In this document: one piece after another, positions 38,331 to 46,591 of the stretch | Numbering within the stretch: position 1 is the first letter of the stretch | Layout: each line of letters begins with the position of its first letter | DNA from: Streptomonospora nanhaiensis | GTDB lineage: Bacteria; Actinomycetota; Actinomycetes; Streptosporangiales; Streptosporangiaceae | Assembly (NCBI RefSeq): GCF_013410565.1 | Contig: NZ_JACCFO010000001.1 | Location: 744,001 to 808,000 of the forward strand | Direction: 5' to 3' | Length of the DNA stretch: 64,000 nucleotides | Program-made: the position numbers and the translations under genes | Notes under the pieces: model-generated | Databases searched by the model: none | What the model was told of the DNA's origin: nothing | Seen by the model: the letters and a program-made list of their open reading frames with translations, nothing else

Positions 38331-40508
38331 TCAGCCCCGGGCCCGGTCCCACCGCCCGGCCCCCGCCAGGGCGGCCAGCGGCACGCCCGCCTTCAGCAGC
38401 ATCTCGGCGTACTCCTCCTCGGGGTCGGAGTCGAGCACGATCGCGCCCCCGGCCCCGGCGGTGAGGCTCCGGCCGTGGCGCACGGCGGTGCGGATGACCA
38501 CGCTGAGGTCGGCCGTGCCCTGGTGGGAGAGGTAGCCCAGCGCGCCGGAGTAGACGCCGCGCGCCGAGTGCTCCAGGTCGTCGATGACCTCCATCGTCCG
38601 CTTCTTGGGCGCCCCGGTCATCGACCCGGCCGGAAAGCAGGCGCGCACCGCGTCGACGGGGTGGACGTCGGGGCGCAGCCGCCCGCGCACCGTGGACACC
38701 AGCTGGTGCACGGCGGCGTGGGACTCGGTGTACATGAACGCCGGGACCTCCACGCTGCCCGCCCGGCACACCCGCGCCAGGTCGTTGCGCAGCAGGTCCA
38801 CGATCATCAGGTTCTCGGCGCGGGTCTTGGCGCCGGTGCGCAGCGCCTGCGCCAGCCGGGCGTCGGTGCCGGGGTCGGGGTGGCGCGGCGCGGTGCCCTT
38901 GATGGGGCGGCTCTCGGCGCGCCCGTCGGGACCGATCCGCAGGAACCGCTCGGGTGAGGCGCTGAAGACGGCGGTGTCGCCCAGCCGCAGCAGCGCGGCG
39001 TAGGGCGCGGGGGCCGCGCGGCGCAGCCGCCGGTAGAAGGCCAGGTCGTCCTCGCCGGGCGCGGGGGCGCGCAGCCGGTTGGTCAGGCAGATCTCATAGC
39101 TCTCGCCCTGGGCGAGCAGCCCCAGGCACTCCTTGACGTCGGCCAGGTAGCCCGACCGCCCGCGCTCCAGCAGCGCCTCCCACCGCGCGGCCGCGGCGCC
39201 GCCGGGCGGCGCGGGGGCGGGGTCGAGCGCGGGGCCGGGGTCGGCGGGCAGACCGGCCAGCCGCGCGGCGGTGGCCGCCGCCCACTCCCGGGCGCCGGCG
39301 CCCGAGGCCACCGCGTAGGTGCGGCGCCCGGTGCGGTCCACGGCCACGAACCGGTCGCAGCGCAGCCACACCGCGTCGGGGGTGTCGGCGCGGTGGGCGG
39401 CGCGCCCGCCGCAGTCGGCCTTGACCTCATAGCCCAGGTAGCCCACGTAGCCCCCGGTGAAGTCGAAGGGCAGCGCGGGGGCCGGGCGCGGCCGGCCGGG
39501 CAGGCGCCGGCGCAGCGCGTCGAAGACGGTGCCGGCCTCGCGCCGCTCGGGGGCGCCGGGGCGGGCCACGCGCACCGCGCCCTCGCCGACGCGGTAGGTC
39601 AGCACCTCCTGGTGCGGGCCGCGGACGTCGCCCAGGAAGGAGAACCGGCCGGTGGCGCCCAGCCGCCCGCTGTCCAGCCAGAAGGCGTGGCCGGAGCCGG
39701 CGTGGAGGAGGGCGAAGGCGGCGTCGGGGTCCACCGCCCGGGGCAGGACGGACACGGCGAGGTCGCCGCCGCCGGGGGGCGGGGGGTCCGACGCCGGCGG
39801 CGCGGCGCGGCGGGCCCGGGCCGCGCCCCCGTGGCGGGCCGGGCCCGGTGCCGGCGCCTCGGGCCGACCCGCCGCGGGGGCGCCACCGGGCGCGGCCGTC
39901 CGCACCGGGCGGCCGGCGCGGACGGAGCGCGCGGCGCGGGCCAGGGCGGCGAAGTTGGCCAGCAGGTCGCCGCCGTGCTCGGAGGCCACGGACTCGGGGT
40001 GGAACTGCACGCCCCAGCGGGGCAGGAGGCGGTGGCGCAGCGCCATCAGCACGCCGTCCTCGGCCCGCGCCAGCGCCTCCAGGTCGGCGGGCAGGGGCTC
40101 CGACACGGCCAGGGAGTGGTAGCGCACCGCCGTGAACCCGTCCGGCAGCCCGGCGAAGAGGCCGGTTCCGGCGTGGGTGACGGTGGTGAGGTGGCCGTGG
40201 CGGGGCACCGGGGCGGCAGCGACCGAGGCCCCGGCCAGGTGGGCGACGGCCTGGTGGCCCAGGCACACCCCCAGCACGGGCAGGCGCGCGCCCGCCAGCA
40301 GGCGCGGCAGGGCGCCCAGGTCGCGGGGGTTCGCGGGCCGGCCCGGCCCGGGCGACACCACCAGGGCGTCGAAGGCCGACAGGTCCAGGTCGGCCAGGCG
40401 GGGGTCGTCGTGGGTCAGCACGCGGGGGGCGGCACCGGTCACCCCGGCCACCAGGTGGGCCAGGTTGTAGGTGTAGGAGTCGTGGTTGTCGACGAGCAGG
40501 ACCCGCAT
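38331..40508 (-). CDS. pabAB: Aminodeoxychorismate synthase, fused glutaminase (PabA) and PabB
   Basis: 725 aa fusion. Residues 1-190 are a glutamine amidotransferase with GVCLGHQ (nucleophile Cys82) and a WGVQFHPESVASEHGG His-Glu pair. A Pro/Ala-rich linker (about 200-250) leads to a chorismate-binding PabB domain. Its end shows ESRPIKGTAPR, ENLMIVDLLRNDLARVCRAGSVEVP, and FPAGSMTGAPKKRTMEVIDDLE. It makes 4-amino-4-deoxychorismate for folate; in actinomycetes such fusions also serve antibiotic pathways (chloramphenicol, candicidin types). PIKGT favours ADC synthase over anthranilate synthase. No aminodeoxychorismate lyase is adjacent. The ATG at 40508 is where the glutaminase fold begins (MRVLLVDNHDSYTYN). 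Confidence 0.9.
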   Translation of the reverse strand: MRVLLVDNHDSYTYNLAHLVAGVTGAAPRVLTHDDPRLADLDLSAFDALVVSPGPGRPANPRDLGALPRLLAGARLPVLGVCLGHQAVAHLAGASVAAAPVPRHGHLTTVTHAGTGLFAGLPDGFTAVRYHSLAVSEPLPADLEALARAEDGVLMALRHRLLPRWGVQFHPESVASEHGGDLLANFAALARAARSVRAGRPVRTAAPGGAPAAGRPEAPAPGPARHGGAARARRAAPPASDPPPPGGGDLAVSVLPRAVDPDAAFALLHAGSGHAFWLDSGRLGATGRFSFLGDVRGPHQEVLTYRVGEGAVRVARPGAPERREAGTVFDALRRRLPGRPRPAPALPFDFTGGYVGYLGYEVKADCGGRAAHRADTPDAVWLRCDRFVAVDRTGRRTYAVASGAGAREWAAATAARLAGLPADPGPALDPAPAPPGGAAAARWEALLERGRSGYLADVKECLGLLAQGESYEICLTNRLRAPAPGEDDLAFYRRLRRAAPAPYAALLRLGDTAVFSASPERFLRIGPDGRAESRPIKGTAPRHPDPGTDARLAQALRTGAKTRAENLMIVDLLRNDLARVCRAGSVEVPAFMYTESHAAVHQLVSTVRGRLRPDVHPVDAVRACFPAGSMTGAPKKRTMEVIDDLEHSARGVYSGALGYLSHQGTADLSVVIRTAVRHGRSLTAGAGGAIVLDSDPEEEYAEMLLKAGVPLAALAGAGRWDRARG

Positions 40509-40939
40509 CACGGCTCCCTCGGGCGGGCGGTGGGGCGCACCCCAGGCTACGGGTGCGCCCATTGTTCACCGGCTCCGGGGGTTGGCCGGCGCGCGGAGGG
40601 GAACAGGGTGCGGCGGGCGGGCGTGGCCGTGTGCGGCCACGGGCCCGCGGCGGCCGCGCGCGGGCCGAACCGGACCCAACGGCCGGCTGCGCCATGGCCG
40701 CCACCTGCGGCGACCGCCCGCCGGGGCGCGGCTCCCGCCGGGCCGCCCCGCGCCGGTGGGCGCCGGGCGCGGCGTCCGCCGCCCGCACGCGCCCCCGGTT
40801 TCGGACACCCCCTTATCCGGGGCCGAAACGGGCGAGGGACGCGGAGACCGGCGCGACCTGAGACACTGTCCCCGCCGCGCCCTCCGGCACCACGCCACGG
40901 CAGCCGCGACCCCCGGGCGCCGCCGTTCGGAAAGGACCC
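40509..40939. other. Intergenic region with a hairpin upstream of a small gene
   Basis: GC-rich, with no recognized gene. It contains the stem-loop at 40798-40829. Confidence 0.55.
40798..40829 (+). other. Stem-loop upstream of the 82-aa gene
   Basis: GTTTCGG (40798-40804) pairs with CCGAAAC (40823-40829), and an inner CCCC/GGGG pairing tightens the stem. There is no T-tract on either side. It lies 110 bases before the small gene at 40940 and could be a transcript leader structure or an operator. Confidence 0.35.
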
Positions 40940-41188
40940 ATGCTCCCCGTCACGCACCTCTTCGGCCACATCATGGCCCTGCTGCACGCAACCCCCGACG
41001 CGGTCATCGCCGTCTCCGACGACGGCACCGTCCGGATATGCCCCCGCAGCGAGGTCGCCGCCGGCGAGCACGCCGTCTACTCCCGCGACCGCATGCTCTC
41101 CGAAGGGCTGGTCTTCACCCCGGCCGCCCTGGAGGCGCTCGCCGCCCGCATCACCGCCAAGCTCAGCGACTGGGAACTGGTGGCCTGA
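40940..41188 (+). CDS. Small protein of unknown function
   Basis: 82 aa, soluble, mildly acidic. The pattern PDAVIAVSDDGTVRICPRSEVAAGEHAVYSRDRML looks like a short beta-rich unit followed by an amphipathic helix (LEALAARITAKLSDWEL). A clear ribosome site (GGAAAGGACCC then ATG) and high third-position G+C support a real gene. No family is recognized. It could be a small regulator or an antitoxin-like protein, but nothing in the neighbourhood supports either. Confidence 0.65.
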   Translation: MLPVTHLFGHIMALLHATPDAVIAVSDDGTVRICPRSEVAAGEHAVYSRDRMLSEGLVFTPAALEALAARITAKLSDWELVA

Positions 41189-41247
41189 GACCCTCGGCGC
41201 GCCCGCCCGCCGCCGACGCGGTTGCGCCCGCCCGCAGCGGGGTAGGG

Positions 41248-41267
41248 GCCAGCATCGGCCAGCATCG
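41248..41267 (+). repeat. Perfect 10-base tandem duplication upstream of the TIGR03086 gene
   Basis: GGCCAGCATC occurs twice without a gap, one helical turn apart, 29 bases before the start at 41296. It may be a regulator-binding repeat or a chance duplication in the promoter. Confidence 0.5.
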
Positions 41268-41295
41268 TCCATGCCCCAGTGCGAGGAGAACGCCG

Positions 41296-41856
41296 ATGTC
41301 CGAACTGCTGGACCTGCACGGCCAGGCCGTGTCCGAGTTCGACCAGCGGGTGCGCGCCGTCCAGGTCACCCAGTGGGCCGACCCCACCCCCTGCACCGAA
41401 TGGGACGTCCACGACCTGGTCAACCACATCACCGGTGAGCAACTGTGGGTGCCCTACCTGCTGGCCGGCGGCGACACCGCCGCCGCCGGGGACCGCTTCG
41501 ACGGCGACGTGCTGGGCGACGAACCCGTCGCCACCTGGGAGGTCGCCGCGCGGGAGGCGCGTGCCGCCTGGCTCCAGCCCGGCACCCAGGAGCGCACCGT
41601 CCACCTGTCCTTCGGCGACGCCCCCGGCGAGGTCTACCTGTGGCAGATGACCTTCGACCTCACCGTGCACGCCTGGGACCTGGCCCGCGCCGTCGGCGCC
41701 GACGAGCGGCTCGACCCCGCCCTGGTCGACGCGGTCCTGGACTGGACCCGGGGCCAGGACTTCAGCGGGTCCGGCATCTTCGCCGACCCCGTCCCGGTGC
41801 CCGACGACGCCGACGCCCAGACCCGCCTGCTGGCCCTCACCGGCCGCCGGGCCTGA
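41296..41856 (+). CDS. TIGR03086-family DinB-like metal-binding protein
   Basis: 186 aa. It has the four-helix mycothiol-maleylpyruvate-isomerase N-terminal/DinB fold: ADPTPCTEWDVHDLVNHITGEQLWVPYLLAG near 30, and a late His in FDLTVHAWDLARAVGADERLD. Members bind a divalent metal with His residues and many are thought to use mycothiol, a thiol of actinomycetes. GAGGAG precedes the ATG. The reaction is unknown. It is the first of a run of plus-strand small genes but has its own promoter region. Confidence 0.85.
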   Translation: MSELLDLHGQAVSEFDQRVRAVQVTQWADPTPCTEWDVHDLVNHITGEQLWVPYLLAGGDTAAAGDRFDGDVLGDEPVATWEVAAREARAAWLQPGTQERTVHLSFGDAPGEVYLWQMTFDLTVHAWDLARAVGADERLDPALVDAVLDWTRGQDFSGSGIFADPVPVPDDADAQTRLLALTGRRA

Positions 41857-41963
41857 CCCGGCGGCCCGCCGCGGCGGCGCCCCGCCGCGGCCTCCTCCCC
41901 CGGCCCCGGCCGCCCCGCCCGGCCGCGCGCGAAAAGCGCCCGGACACCGCGACCGGCCCGGGG

Positions 41964-41969
41964 TAGGCT
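41964..41969 (+). promoter_or_regulatory. -10 box of leaderless GNAT gene
   Basis: TAGGCT followed by 7 bases and the ATG at 41977. No Shine-Dalgarno sequence lies between, which is the arrangement of leaderless actinomycete genes. Confidence 0.5.
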
Positions 41970-41976
41970 GCGCGGC

Positions 41977-42591
41977 ATGGACCACCGCGCCGCCTCCCCC
42001 GGGGCCCTGAACCCCGGCACGCGCCTGCGCACGCCCCGCCTCCTCCTGCGCCCCTGGCGCGCCGCCGACCGCGAGCCCTTCGCCCGGCTCAACGCCGACC
42101 CGCGGGTGATGGAGCACTTCCCCGCCCCCCTGACCCGCGCCGAGTCCGACGCCCTGGCCGACCGCATCGAGGCCGGGCTGGCCGCCAACGGGTTCGGCCT
42201 GTGGGCGGTGGAGGTCGCCGGCACCGGCGCCTTCATCGGCTTCACCGGGCTGTCCCGCCCGGGGTTCAGCGCCCACTTCACCCCCGCCGTGGAGGTCGCC
42301 TGGCGCCTGGCCCGCCACGCGTGGGGCCGCGGCTACGCCACCGAGGCCGCCACCGCCGCCGTGCACCACGGCTTCACCCGCGCCGGGCTCAGCGAGATCG
42401 TCTCCTTCACCGCCCGCGAAAACCACCGCTCCCAGGCTGTCATGCGCCGCCTGGGCATGACCCGCGATCCCGCCGACGACTTCGACCACCCCGCCCTGCC
42501 GCCCGGCCACCGCCTGACCCGCCACGTCCTCTACCGGCTGCGCCCCGAACAGGCGCCCCCGCCGGCCACGATCACCGCCCAGGGCGGCTAG
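41977..42591 (+). CDS. GNAT-family N-acetyltransferase (RimJ/RimL type)
   Basis: 204 aa. LRTPRLLLRPWRAADREPFARLNADPRVMEHF is the typical RimJ/RimL opening. The acetyl-CoA loop region is VAWRLARHAWGRGYATEA near 108-125, followed by IVSFTARENHRSQAVMRRLGM. It should acetylate an amino group on a protein or small molecule; the substrate is unknown. Probably leaderless. Its TAG stop is part of the -10-like hexamer of the next gene. Confidence 0.87.
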   Translation: MDHRAASPGALNPGTRLRTPRLLLRPWRAADREPFARLNADPRVMEHFPAPLTRAESDALADRIEAGLAANGFGLWAVEVAGTGAFIGFTGLSRPGFSAHFTPAVEVAWRLARHAWGRGYATEAATAAVHHGFTRAGLSEIVSFTARENHRSQAVMRRLGMTRDPADDFDHPALPPGHRLTRHVLYRLRPEQAPPPATITAQGG

Positions 42592-42602
42592 GCTCACCAC
42601 TC

Positions 42603-43085
42603 GTGCGAATCGAGATCAGGGAGACCCCCTGGGACGACCCCGCCGGGGCGAGCCTGCGCGCCGACCAGGAGCGCGAGACCCTGCAGCGCTACGGCGCCGA
42701 CCTGGAGGCCGGCGCCAAGCCCTCGGCCGACAGCGTCGCGGTGTTCCTCACCGCCCACCACGCCCAGACCGGCGAGACCATCGGCTGCGGGGCCCTGCGC
42801 CGGATCGACGACACCGCCTTCGAGATCAAGCGCATGTACGTGGTCCCCGCGTGGCGGGGCCGCCGCATCGGCGAACTGCTGCTGCGCGCCCTGGAGGAGG
42901 CCGGGCGCGAGCGCGGAGCCACGGTCATGCGCCTGGAGACCGGCCCGCTGCAACCCGAGGCCATCCGGCTCTACACGCGCCGCGGCTACCGCGAGATCCC
43001 GCAGTTCGGCCCCTACGTCGGCGCCGAGGCCAGCGTGTGCTTCGAGCGCCGCCTGACCGGCGAACCCAGCACCGCCCCGGTCTGA
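42603..43085 (+). CDS. GNAT-family N-acetyltransferase
   Basis: 160 aa, a second and unrelated GNAT directly after the first. The acetyl-CoA motif is MYVVPAWRGRRIGELLLRALEEAGRERG near 80, and the C-terminal pattern GPLQPEAIRLYTRRGYREIPQFGPY is typical of this subgroup. The GTG start at 42603 is chosen because the fold begins there (VRIEIRETPWDD). TAGGCT sits 8 bases upstream, using the stop codon of the previous gene, so the gene may have its own leaderless promoter. Confidence 0.85.
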   Translation: MRIEIRETPWDDPAGASLRADQERETLQRYGADLEAGAKPSADSVAVFLTAHHAQTGETIGCGALRRIDDTAFEIKRMYVVPAWRGRRIGELLLRALEEAGRERGATVMRLETGPLQPEAIRLYTRRGYREIPQFGPYVGAEASVCFERRLTGEPSTAPV

Positions 43086-43112
43086 GGCCGCCCCCGGCGA
43101 CAAGGAGCCCGC

Positions 43113-43733
43113 GTGCACGACCTGGTGTGGTACGCAAGCTACGGCGCCAACATGTCCCGCGGCCGCTTCGACTGCTACCTGGCCGGGGGCGTGCCGCCCG
43201 GCGGCAGCCGCGCCAACCCCGGCTGCCGCGACACCTCGCCCCCGCGCGCCGAGCGGCGGGTGTGGCTGGGCGGCGGCGTCTACTTCGGCCTGGCCTCGCC
43301 CATGTGGGGCGGCGGGCTGGCCATGCTCGACCCCGACCTGCCCGGAGCCGCCCCCGCGCGCGCCTACCTGGTCACCCCCGGGCAGTTCGCCGACATCGCC
43401 GCCCAGGAGATGTACCGCGACCCCGCGGCCGAACTCGACCTGGCCGCGCTCGCACCCGGCGACCGGCTGCGGCTGGGCCCGGGCCGCTACGAGACCGTCC
43501 TGCGCCTGGGCGACATCGACGGCCGCCCCGCCTTCACCTTCACCGCCCACTGGTCCCGGGCCGACGTGGCGGCGGCCGCGCCCGCGGCCGCCTACCTGAC
43601 CGCGATCGGAACGGGGCTGTGCGCCGCCCACGGCTGGCCGCCCGAGCGGGCGGGCGCCTACCTGGCGGGGCGCCCCGGCGCCGCGGGCGCCTGGGACGGC
43701 GCCCGGGTGGCCGCGCTGCTGCGGGCACGCTGA
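43113..43733 (+). CDS. Gamma-glutamylcyclotransferase-like (GGCT/AIG2-fold) protein
   Basis: 206 aa. WYASYGANMSRGRFDCYL at the N-terminus is the YGSN-type opening of the GGCT/AIG2 fold. The middle strand EMYRDPAAELD lies where the catalytic Glu is found in active members. Similar actinomycete proteins are sometimes mislabelled histone deacetylase. The GTG follows AAGGAG. It sits 27 bases after the GNAT gene and is probably co-transcribed with it. A cyclotransferase or amine-transfer reaction is possible but unproved. Confidence 0.75.
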   Translation: MHDLVWYASYGANMSRGRFDCYLAGGVPPGGSRANPGCRDTSPPRAERRVWLGGGVYFGLASPMWGGGLAMLDPDLPGAAPARAYLVTPGQFADIAAQEMYRDPAAELDLAALAPGDRLRLGPGRYETVLRLGDIDGRPAFTFTAHWSRADVAAAAPAAAYLTAIGTGLCAAHGWPPERAGAYLAGRPGAAGAWDGARVAALLRAR

Positions 43734-43734
43734 A

Positions 43735-43784
43735 GGCGCGGCCCGCCCGCCCGCGGCTCGGCGCGGGAGGGGCGGGTCCGCGCC
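43735..43784. terminator. Hairpin between convergent genes
   Basis: GGCGCGG-CCCGCCC (43735-43748) pairs with GGGCGGG-T-CCGCGCC (43770-43784 region) with one bulged base. It fills the 52-base gap between the GGCT-like gene and the convergent YiaAB gene. Confidence 0.5.
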
Positions 43785-43785
43785 G

Positions 43786-44079
43786 CTAGACGGCGTCGAC
43801 CTTGAAGGGGTCGTGCTCGGAGAGCAGCTTGTCCAGGCGGGCCTGCTCGACCCGGCTGCTGACGGTGGTCTCCTCGTGGCGGTCGCGCACGCACTTGGCG
43901 AGCGTGAACGCCGAGGTGACGACGTAGAGGACGCCCAGGGCCAGGAACGCGCGCATCCAGGCGTCCACGGGCAGGAACACGATGCCCGCCGACACCGCGA
44001 TCCCCGAGACCCCGAAGGACAGCGCCGACTGCAGGAAGAAGGCGGAGGTGGTGCTGGGCCGGACCGGTGTGGTGCTCAT
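43786..44079 (-). CDS. YiaAB two-helix-domain membrane protein
   Basis: 97 aa. Two membrane segments (about 14-36 and 40-62: FFLQSALSFGVSGIAVSAGIVFLP, AFLALGVLYVVTSAFTLAKCVRD) match the yiaA/B two-helix domain; the tail is charged and cytosolic. The ATG at 44079 (MSTTPVRPS) is preferred over an ATG at 44130, which adds only Arg-rich sequence. Function unknown. Confidence 0.8.
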   Translation of the reverse strand: MSTTPVRPSTTSAFFLQSALSFGVSGIAVSAGIVFLPVDAWMRAFLALGVLYVVTSAFTLAKCVRDRHEETTVSSRVEQARLDKLLSEHDPFKVDAV

Positions 44080-44162
44080 GGCACCATGCTGGGCCGCGCG
44101 GCGCCCGCGCGCCCGAGTACGCGTACTCAACTGCCCGCCGGCCGGGCCGCCCCGCGCCCCCG

Positions 44163-44205
44163 CGCGCCCGGCCCGCCCCCGGTGCGGCGGGGCGGGCCGG
44201 GCGCG
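44163..44205 (-). terminator. 17-bp perfect GC hairpin after the acyltransferase gene
   Basis: Arms 44163-44179 and 44189-44205 pair over 17 bases around a 9-base loop, 10 bases past the stop at 44215. There is no T-tract. Confidence 0.6.
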
Positions 44206-44214
44206 GCTGCCGCC

Positions 44215-46293
44215 TCACACCCGCAGCGTGTCGCCGGCGGCCTCCTCCAGGTAGGGCGCCAGCAGCCGGGAGTAGGTGGCGGTGAGGTGGTGGCTGTCGC
44301 GGTAGACCAGCACGTTGCCGATGACCGGCGGGCAGGTGCCGCCCACGCAGAACTCGTCGGTGAGGTCGACGACCGTGACGTCGGCGTCGGTCTCCTGGGC
44401 GGCGATCAGCTGGGGGTCGTCCTCGGCGAACGCCTCGGCCTGGGTGTTGGCGCACTCCCCGGGCGCGCGGGTGTGGCGCGCCACGCACTCGGGCAGCCGG
44501 GGCCGCGACTTGGGGGTGTCGCGGATGACCACCAGCTCGCTTCCGGCCTCCTCCAGCGGCTCCCACAGCCGGGCCATGCCCGCGGCGATCCCGGCGCGGT
44601 CCTGGGCCACCGACTCGGCGCCGGAGAGGTCGGCCATGGTGCTGGAGCTGGTGAACACCAGGTCGGGGCGCAGCTCACCGGTCAGCTCCTCGACCACGGC
44701 GTCGTTGTACTCCACGCACTCGGAGTAGTCGCGGTTCTTGTCCGACAGCCACAGCGTGGCCGAGGTGAACCCGCAGGAGGACTTGGTGAAGGTGTGCACC
44801 CGCCAGTCGCGCTCCTCAGCAAGGCGCTGCAGCGCCGGCACCCAGTGCGCGGCGTGGGAGTCGCCCACCACCGCCACCGTGGTCTCGGCGTCCTCGGGCC
44901 CGTAGACGCAGGGGTTAAGCGCGGTCTCGGGGACCGACGCCTGGCAGCCGTCGCCGTAGACCGAGGGCAGGTCGTCGGCGGCGGTCACCGGGGAGGGGTA
45001 GGTGGGCTCCTCGGGCGAGCCCTCCGGCTCGGAGGTGGCCAGCGCCGAGGGCCCCACGTGCACCACCGGGTCGAACCGGACGCTGCGCAGCCCCTCGAAG
45101 CGGGCGTACTGGCCGGCCGCGATCAGCCCGACCGCCAGCGCCGAGACCACCGCGAACACCGCCGCCGCGCGGCCGGTGCGCAGCAGGCCGTAACGGCGAA
45201 CCGGGTCCTCCACCGCCACCTTGGTGCCCCAGGCCAGCAGGACGGACGCCACCACCACCAGCGCGCCGTAGAGCGGCGAGAAGGTGTCGGCGTCGGTCAT
45301 GCTGATGGTGAACACGATCAGCGGCCAGTGCCACAGGTACAGGGCGTAGGAGATGTCGCCGACGAAGCGGGCGGGTGCGCTGGAGAGCACCTGGTAGGTG
45401 GACCAGCGCCCGCCGTTGTGGCCGGCGGCGATCACGGCGGCCGCGCCCAGCACCGGCAGGGCCGCCGCCCACCCCGGGAACGCGGTCTCGTCGCTGTAGT
45501 ACCAGGCGGCGGCGCCGATGGCGGCCAGGCCCGCCCAGCCCAGCGCCCACCGCAGGCGGGCGGGGACCTCGCGGCGGCTGAGCACCACCGCCAGCACGCC
45601 GCCCACCGCCAGCTCCCACATGCGGGTCTGCGGCAGGAAGTAGGCCTGCTGGGGGCTGTCGGGGGTCATCGCCACGGAGAAGGCGAAGGAGGCCGCCAGC
45701 ACCGCCGCCGCGGCCGCCAGCACCGTCCACGCGCGGCGCCACCGGCGCGGCAGGGCGGCCCAGCCCACGAACAGCAGCGGCCACAGCAGGTAGAACTGCT
45801 CCTCCACGGCCAGGGACCAGAAGTGCTGCACCGGGCTCGCGGCGGTCTCGGCGGCGAGGTAGTCCACGGCCTGGTCGGCCAGGAACAGGTTCTCGACGTA
45901 GAACGCGCTCGCGGCCAGCTGCATCGCGGTGTCCATCAGCCGCGGCGAGGGCAGGAGCACGAAGGACAGCGCGCCGGTGACGGCCAGCACCAGGCCGGCC
46001 GCCGGCAGGATGCGGCGGACGCGGCGCACGTAGAACCCGGCGAGGGACACGCGGCCGCTCTCACGGGCCTCGCGCAGCAGCAGCGTGGTGATGAGGAAGC
46101 CGGAGATCACGAAGAACACGTCGACGCCGACGTAGCCGCCGGGCAGCAGGTCGTGGTCGACGTGGTAGATCAGCACCAGCAGCACCGCCACCGCGCGCAG
46201 CCCCTGCACCTCGGGCAGGAACCGGCGCGCGGCCGCGGGCGCGGCGGAGGACGACGGGGGACGGTGGAGTGCGGAGCGGGTGTCTATGGTCAC
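44215..46293 (-). CDS. OafA/YrhL-type acyltransferase with C-terminal SGNH domain
   Basis: 692 aa membrane protein. The N-terminal acyltransferase-3 domain (about 25-370) has about 10 helices with LPEVQGLRAVAVLLVLIYHV and GGYVGVDVFFVISGF near the start and FYVRRVRRILPA. The extracytoplasmic C-terminal SGNH domain (about 430-690) shows the nucleophile block VAVVGDSHAAHWVPAL and a late CPPVIGNVLVYRDSHHLT catalytic pair. Such proteins O-acetylate cell-wall or surface polysaccharides. The GTG at 46293 is preferred; a GTG at 46335 is also in frame but lacks a ribosome site. Monocistronic. Confidence 0.87.
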   Translation of the reverse strand: MTIDTRSALHRPPSSSAAPAAARRFLPEVQGLRAVAVLLVLIYHVDHDLLPGGYVGVDVFFVISGFLITTLLLREARESGRVSLAGFYVRRVRRILPAAGLVLAVTGALSFVLLPSPRLMDTAMQLAASAFYVENLFLADQAVDYLAAETAASPVQHFWSLAVEEQFYLLWPLLFVGWAALPRRWRRAWTVLAAAAAVLAASFAFSVAMTPDSPQQAYFLPQTRMWELAVGGVLAVVLSRREVPARLRWALGWAGLAAIGAAAWYYSDETAFPGWAAALPVLGAAAVIAAGHNGGRWSTYQVLSSAPARFVGDISYALYLWHWPLIVFTISMTDADTFSPLYGALVVVASVLLAWGTKVAVEDPVRRYGLLRTGRAAAVFAVVSALAVGLIAAGQYARFEGLRSVRFDPVVHVGPSALATSEPEGSPEEPTYPSPVTAADDLPSVYGDGCQASVPETALNPCVYGPEDAETTVAVVGDSHAAHWVPALQRLAEERDWRVHTFTKSSCGFTSATLWLSDKNRDYSECVEYNDAVVEELTGELRPDLVFTSSSTMADLSGAESVAQDRAGIAAGMARLWEPLEEAGSELVVIRDTPKSRPRLPECVARHTRAPGECANTQAEAFAEDDPQLIAAQETDADVTVVDLTDEFCVGGTCPPVIGNVLVYRDSHHLTATYSRLLAPYLEEAAGDTLRV

Positions 46294-46591
46294 GGGCGCA
46301 TTTCCGTACGGGGCCACGGGGTCACAGAGGGTCACGGGTTCACCGGATGCCGAACCGCCCGGCGCAGCGCGGCGGCGTCACCCGACGATCCCACCATGGT
46401 GGCGTGATCTGCTCGTTACAAACAAGTCGCTGCACCGAAATTCCTGTGAATTCTCTCAGGGAGGCCCAGGGAGGCCCGCAAAGCGCATCCCCCGCGCGCC
46501 TTCCATCCCCGGCACACCGGCCCGCCGAAAGAATTTCTCGAAATATGAGACGGAAATACCAATTAGTGAGACAACACGGTAGGTTGCCCCC
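46294..46591. other. Divergent promoter region, acyltransferase / methyltransferase
   Basis: 298 bases, AT-richer than average (46400-46590), with TAGGTT just before the methyltransferase start. No gene seen. Confidence 0.6.
46580..46585 (+). promoter_or_regulatory. -10 box of leaderless methyltransferase gene
   Basis: TAGGTT, 6 bases, then the ATG at 46592. No Shine-Dalgarno sequence is present. Confidence 0.55.
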
